The position numbers were made by a program, and so were the translations under genes. Below the pieces are notes generated by a model. That model was given only the letters and a program-made list of their open reading frames with translations, was not told where the DNA came from and ran no database searches. Shown in pieces: positions 7,167-7,908 of a stretch of DNA of 7,908 bases. Each line of letters starts with the position of its first letter. Position 1 is the first letter of the stretch. The stretch is from assembly GCA_030632745.1 (NCBI GenBank), contig DAOVUE010000053.1, forward strand, positions 1 through 7,908, written 5' to 3'. This stretch comes from Pseudomonadota bacterium. Its GTDB lineage: Bacteria > Pseudomonadota > Gammaproteobacteria > GRL18.

Positions 7167-7307
7167 GTACTATGGAATCTGAATAACTTTGCTGAGGACG
7201 CCGTACCCCAAGGGCACTTCCTTCGGGGCGTAAACCCATCCATGGGGGCTTCATTGCAGCTTCCATGCTGCAAAGACCTCAGCAAAATTATTCAGACACC
7301 ATAGCAC
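7167..7307. repeat. 141-bp inverted-repeat element with three internal hairpins
   Basis: The left arm (7167-7200) and the reverse complement of the right arm (7274-7307) agree at 28 of 34 positions; the common core is CTGAATAA-TTTGCTGAGG with one variable base. Between the arms lie three smaller stems: CCCCAAGG/CCTTCGGGG with one bulge (7206-7228), CCCAT/ATGGG (7235-7246) and a perfect TTGCAGC/GCTGCAA (7254-7273, loop of 6). Together they could form a cruciform or a four-way RNA fold. It contains no ORF and I see no clear target-site duplication. It lies 43 bp upstream of the adaptor start and 43 bp past the DUF523 stop. The layout suggests a dispersed MITE- or REP-like repeat; I have an unverified memory of similar intergenic repeats in other gammaproteobacteria. 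It could also serve as a 3' boundary for the DUF523 transcript, but it has no terminator U-run. Confidence 0.8.
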
Positions 7308-7350
7308 TACTATTTCTACTTGTAGATGGTCACCGGCATGGTCTGGGCTA

Positions 7351-7908
7351 TTAACGAGCAACATCTAACTGCTGAATAAACTTTAAACAGGCTCGCTCAC
7401 CAGACTCTAACAGCTGCACGAACTGAAGTTCATCCATTATAAGTAATTCGGGCCTTAATTGCAGAATAGTCTGTACAAATAAACCTGAAGTGACAGCAAG
7501 CTGCTCATAATCCTGTTCATAATCTGATAGGTCTCCATTTTCATTAATACTTTTTGTTACAAAAAGCGGTGTTGATTGATAACCACAACTCGGTGATTTT
7601 GATTTGACAATATAGCAATTAATGTCAGGATACTGTTGTAAGAAATTATGAGCATAGGATGTTAACTCTTCTGTTACATCCCAACTGTGATTTTCAGCAC
7701 CAAGCAATCGAATTGGTTGTTGTTTTTCTTTAACAAGCTGTATTTTTGCTCTGGGTACGCTCAGGCCGATACCGACTTCTGGACAAAAAGGAATAAAATC
7801 AACTTTAGAAAAATGACGGAAAGAAGAAAATTGCTCCACTGCTAATGACTTTTCTTTACCATCATAACGTACGTTATGTCCCAGTAAACAGGCACTTATG
7901 GCAATTTG
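7351..7908 (-). CDS. DUF523 / TudS-like (thiouracil desulfurase family) protein, 5' end beyond window
   Basis: The last 185 residues are present. The frame is open to the window edge and already shows QIAISACLLGHNVRYDG, the usual N-terminus of DUF523, so only a few residues should be missing. The GTG at 7839 is therefore an internal Val, not the start. Counting from the edge, conserved landmarks are SACLLG with C7, the FCPEVGIGLSVPR block with C42, DVTEEL (77-82), and KSKSPSCG with C108. In studied members (TudS, 2-thiouracil desulfurase) three conserved cysteines hold a [4Fe-4S] cluster with one open site that takes sulfur from thiolated pyrimidines; C7, C42 and C108 are the natural candidates. 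An extra C98 lies just before the last motif. The DUF1722 domain that follows DUF523 in some proteins is absent. The protein is cytoplasmic. Activity here is family-level inference. Confidence 0.9.
   Translation of the reverse strand, partial: QIAISACLLGHNVRYDGKEKSLAVEQFSSFRHFSKVDFIPFCPEVGIGLSVPRAKIQLVKEKQQPIRLLGAENHSWDVTEELTSYAHNFLQQYPDINCYIVKSKSPSCGYQSTPLFVTKSINENGDLSDYEQDYEQLAVTSGLFVQTILQLRPELLIMDELQFVQLLESGERACLKFIQQLDVAR

Noticed and set aside
6922..7182. A plus-strand frame opposite the adaptor N-terminus and the edge of the palindromic element.
   Set aside because: It lies antisense to the conserved adaptor and has no recognisable domain or convincing start.
7312..7327. ATTTCTACTTGTAGAT on the plus strand, very like the 3' handle of Cas12a crRNA repeats.
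   Set aside because: Only one copy, the loop is 2 bases instead of about 4, there is no second repeat or spacer pattern and no cas gene in the window. It is most likely a chance palindrome.

Overview
The window looks like chromosomal DNA of a moderately AT-rich gammaproteobacterium, probably a sulfur oxidiser. The YgiQ-type radical SAM protein is very close to the enterobacterial one, and the HIT protein belongs to a variant I know from gammaproteobacteria. A small secreted Gly/Tyr/Pro-rich protein resembles the sulfur globule proteins of bacteria that store elemental sulfur. The species cannot be told from the sequence. Every supported gene is on the minus strand, so transcription runs from the high to the low coordinates.

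Layout in the direction of transcription: (1) 7908-7351, a DUF523/TudS-like protein whose N-terminus lies beyond the window edge. (2) 7350-7125, a 226-bp intergenic region mostly filled by a 141-bp inverted-repeat element (7167-7307) enclosing three smaller hairpins. (3) 7124-2247, a compact operon: RND periplasmic adaptor, RND inner-membrane transporter and a small HIT-family protein. The first junction is a TAATG overlap and the second a 14-base overlap. (4) 2246-1519, a short monocistronic unit for the sulfur-globule-like protein, with its own extended -10 promoter, a strong Shine-Dalgarno, a Gly-rich repeat domain and a 3' end of two hairpins, the second a textbook intrinsic terminator. 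(5) 1518-1, a flavin reductase-like gene followed after 46 bp by ygiQ, which runs off the left edge.

How they may work together: the adaptor and transporter should form the inner part of a tripartite efflux pump. No outer-membrane partner is encoded here, so it must come from elsewhere. The HIT protein is tied to them by overlap, though nothing in its sequence suggests transport. The sulfur-globule-like gene is insulated by its own promoter and terminator, as expected for a separately controlled and probably abundant exported structural protein. The DUF523 protein carries the three cysteines expected to hold an Fe-S cluster for desulfuration, a second but weak sulfur link.

Three start codons needed correction: the adaptor (ATG 7124, not TTG 7163), the HIT protein (ATG 2654) and the sulfur-globule-like protein (ATG 2106, not TTG 2112). 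The DUF523 frame clearly continues upstream of its apparent GTG start. No stretch longer than 300 bases lacks a gene. I see no tRNA, rRNA, transposase or CRISPR array. Most of the window is ordinary. The best candidates for a second look are the globule-like protein unit and the 141-bp structured repeat.
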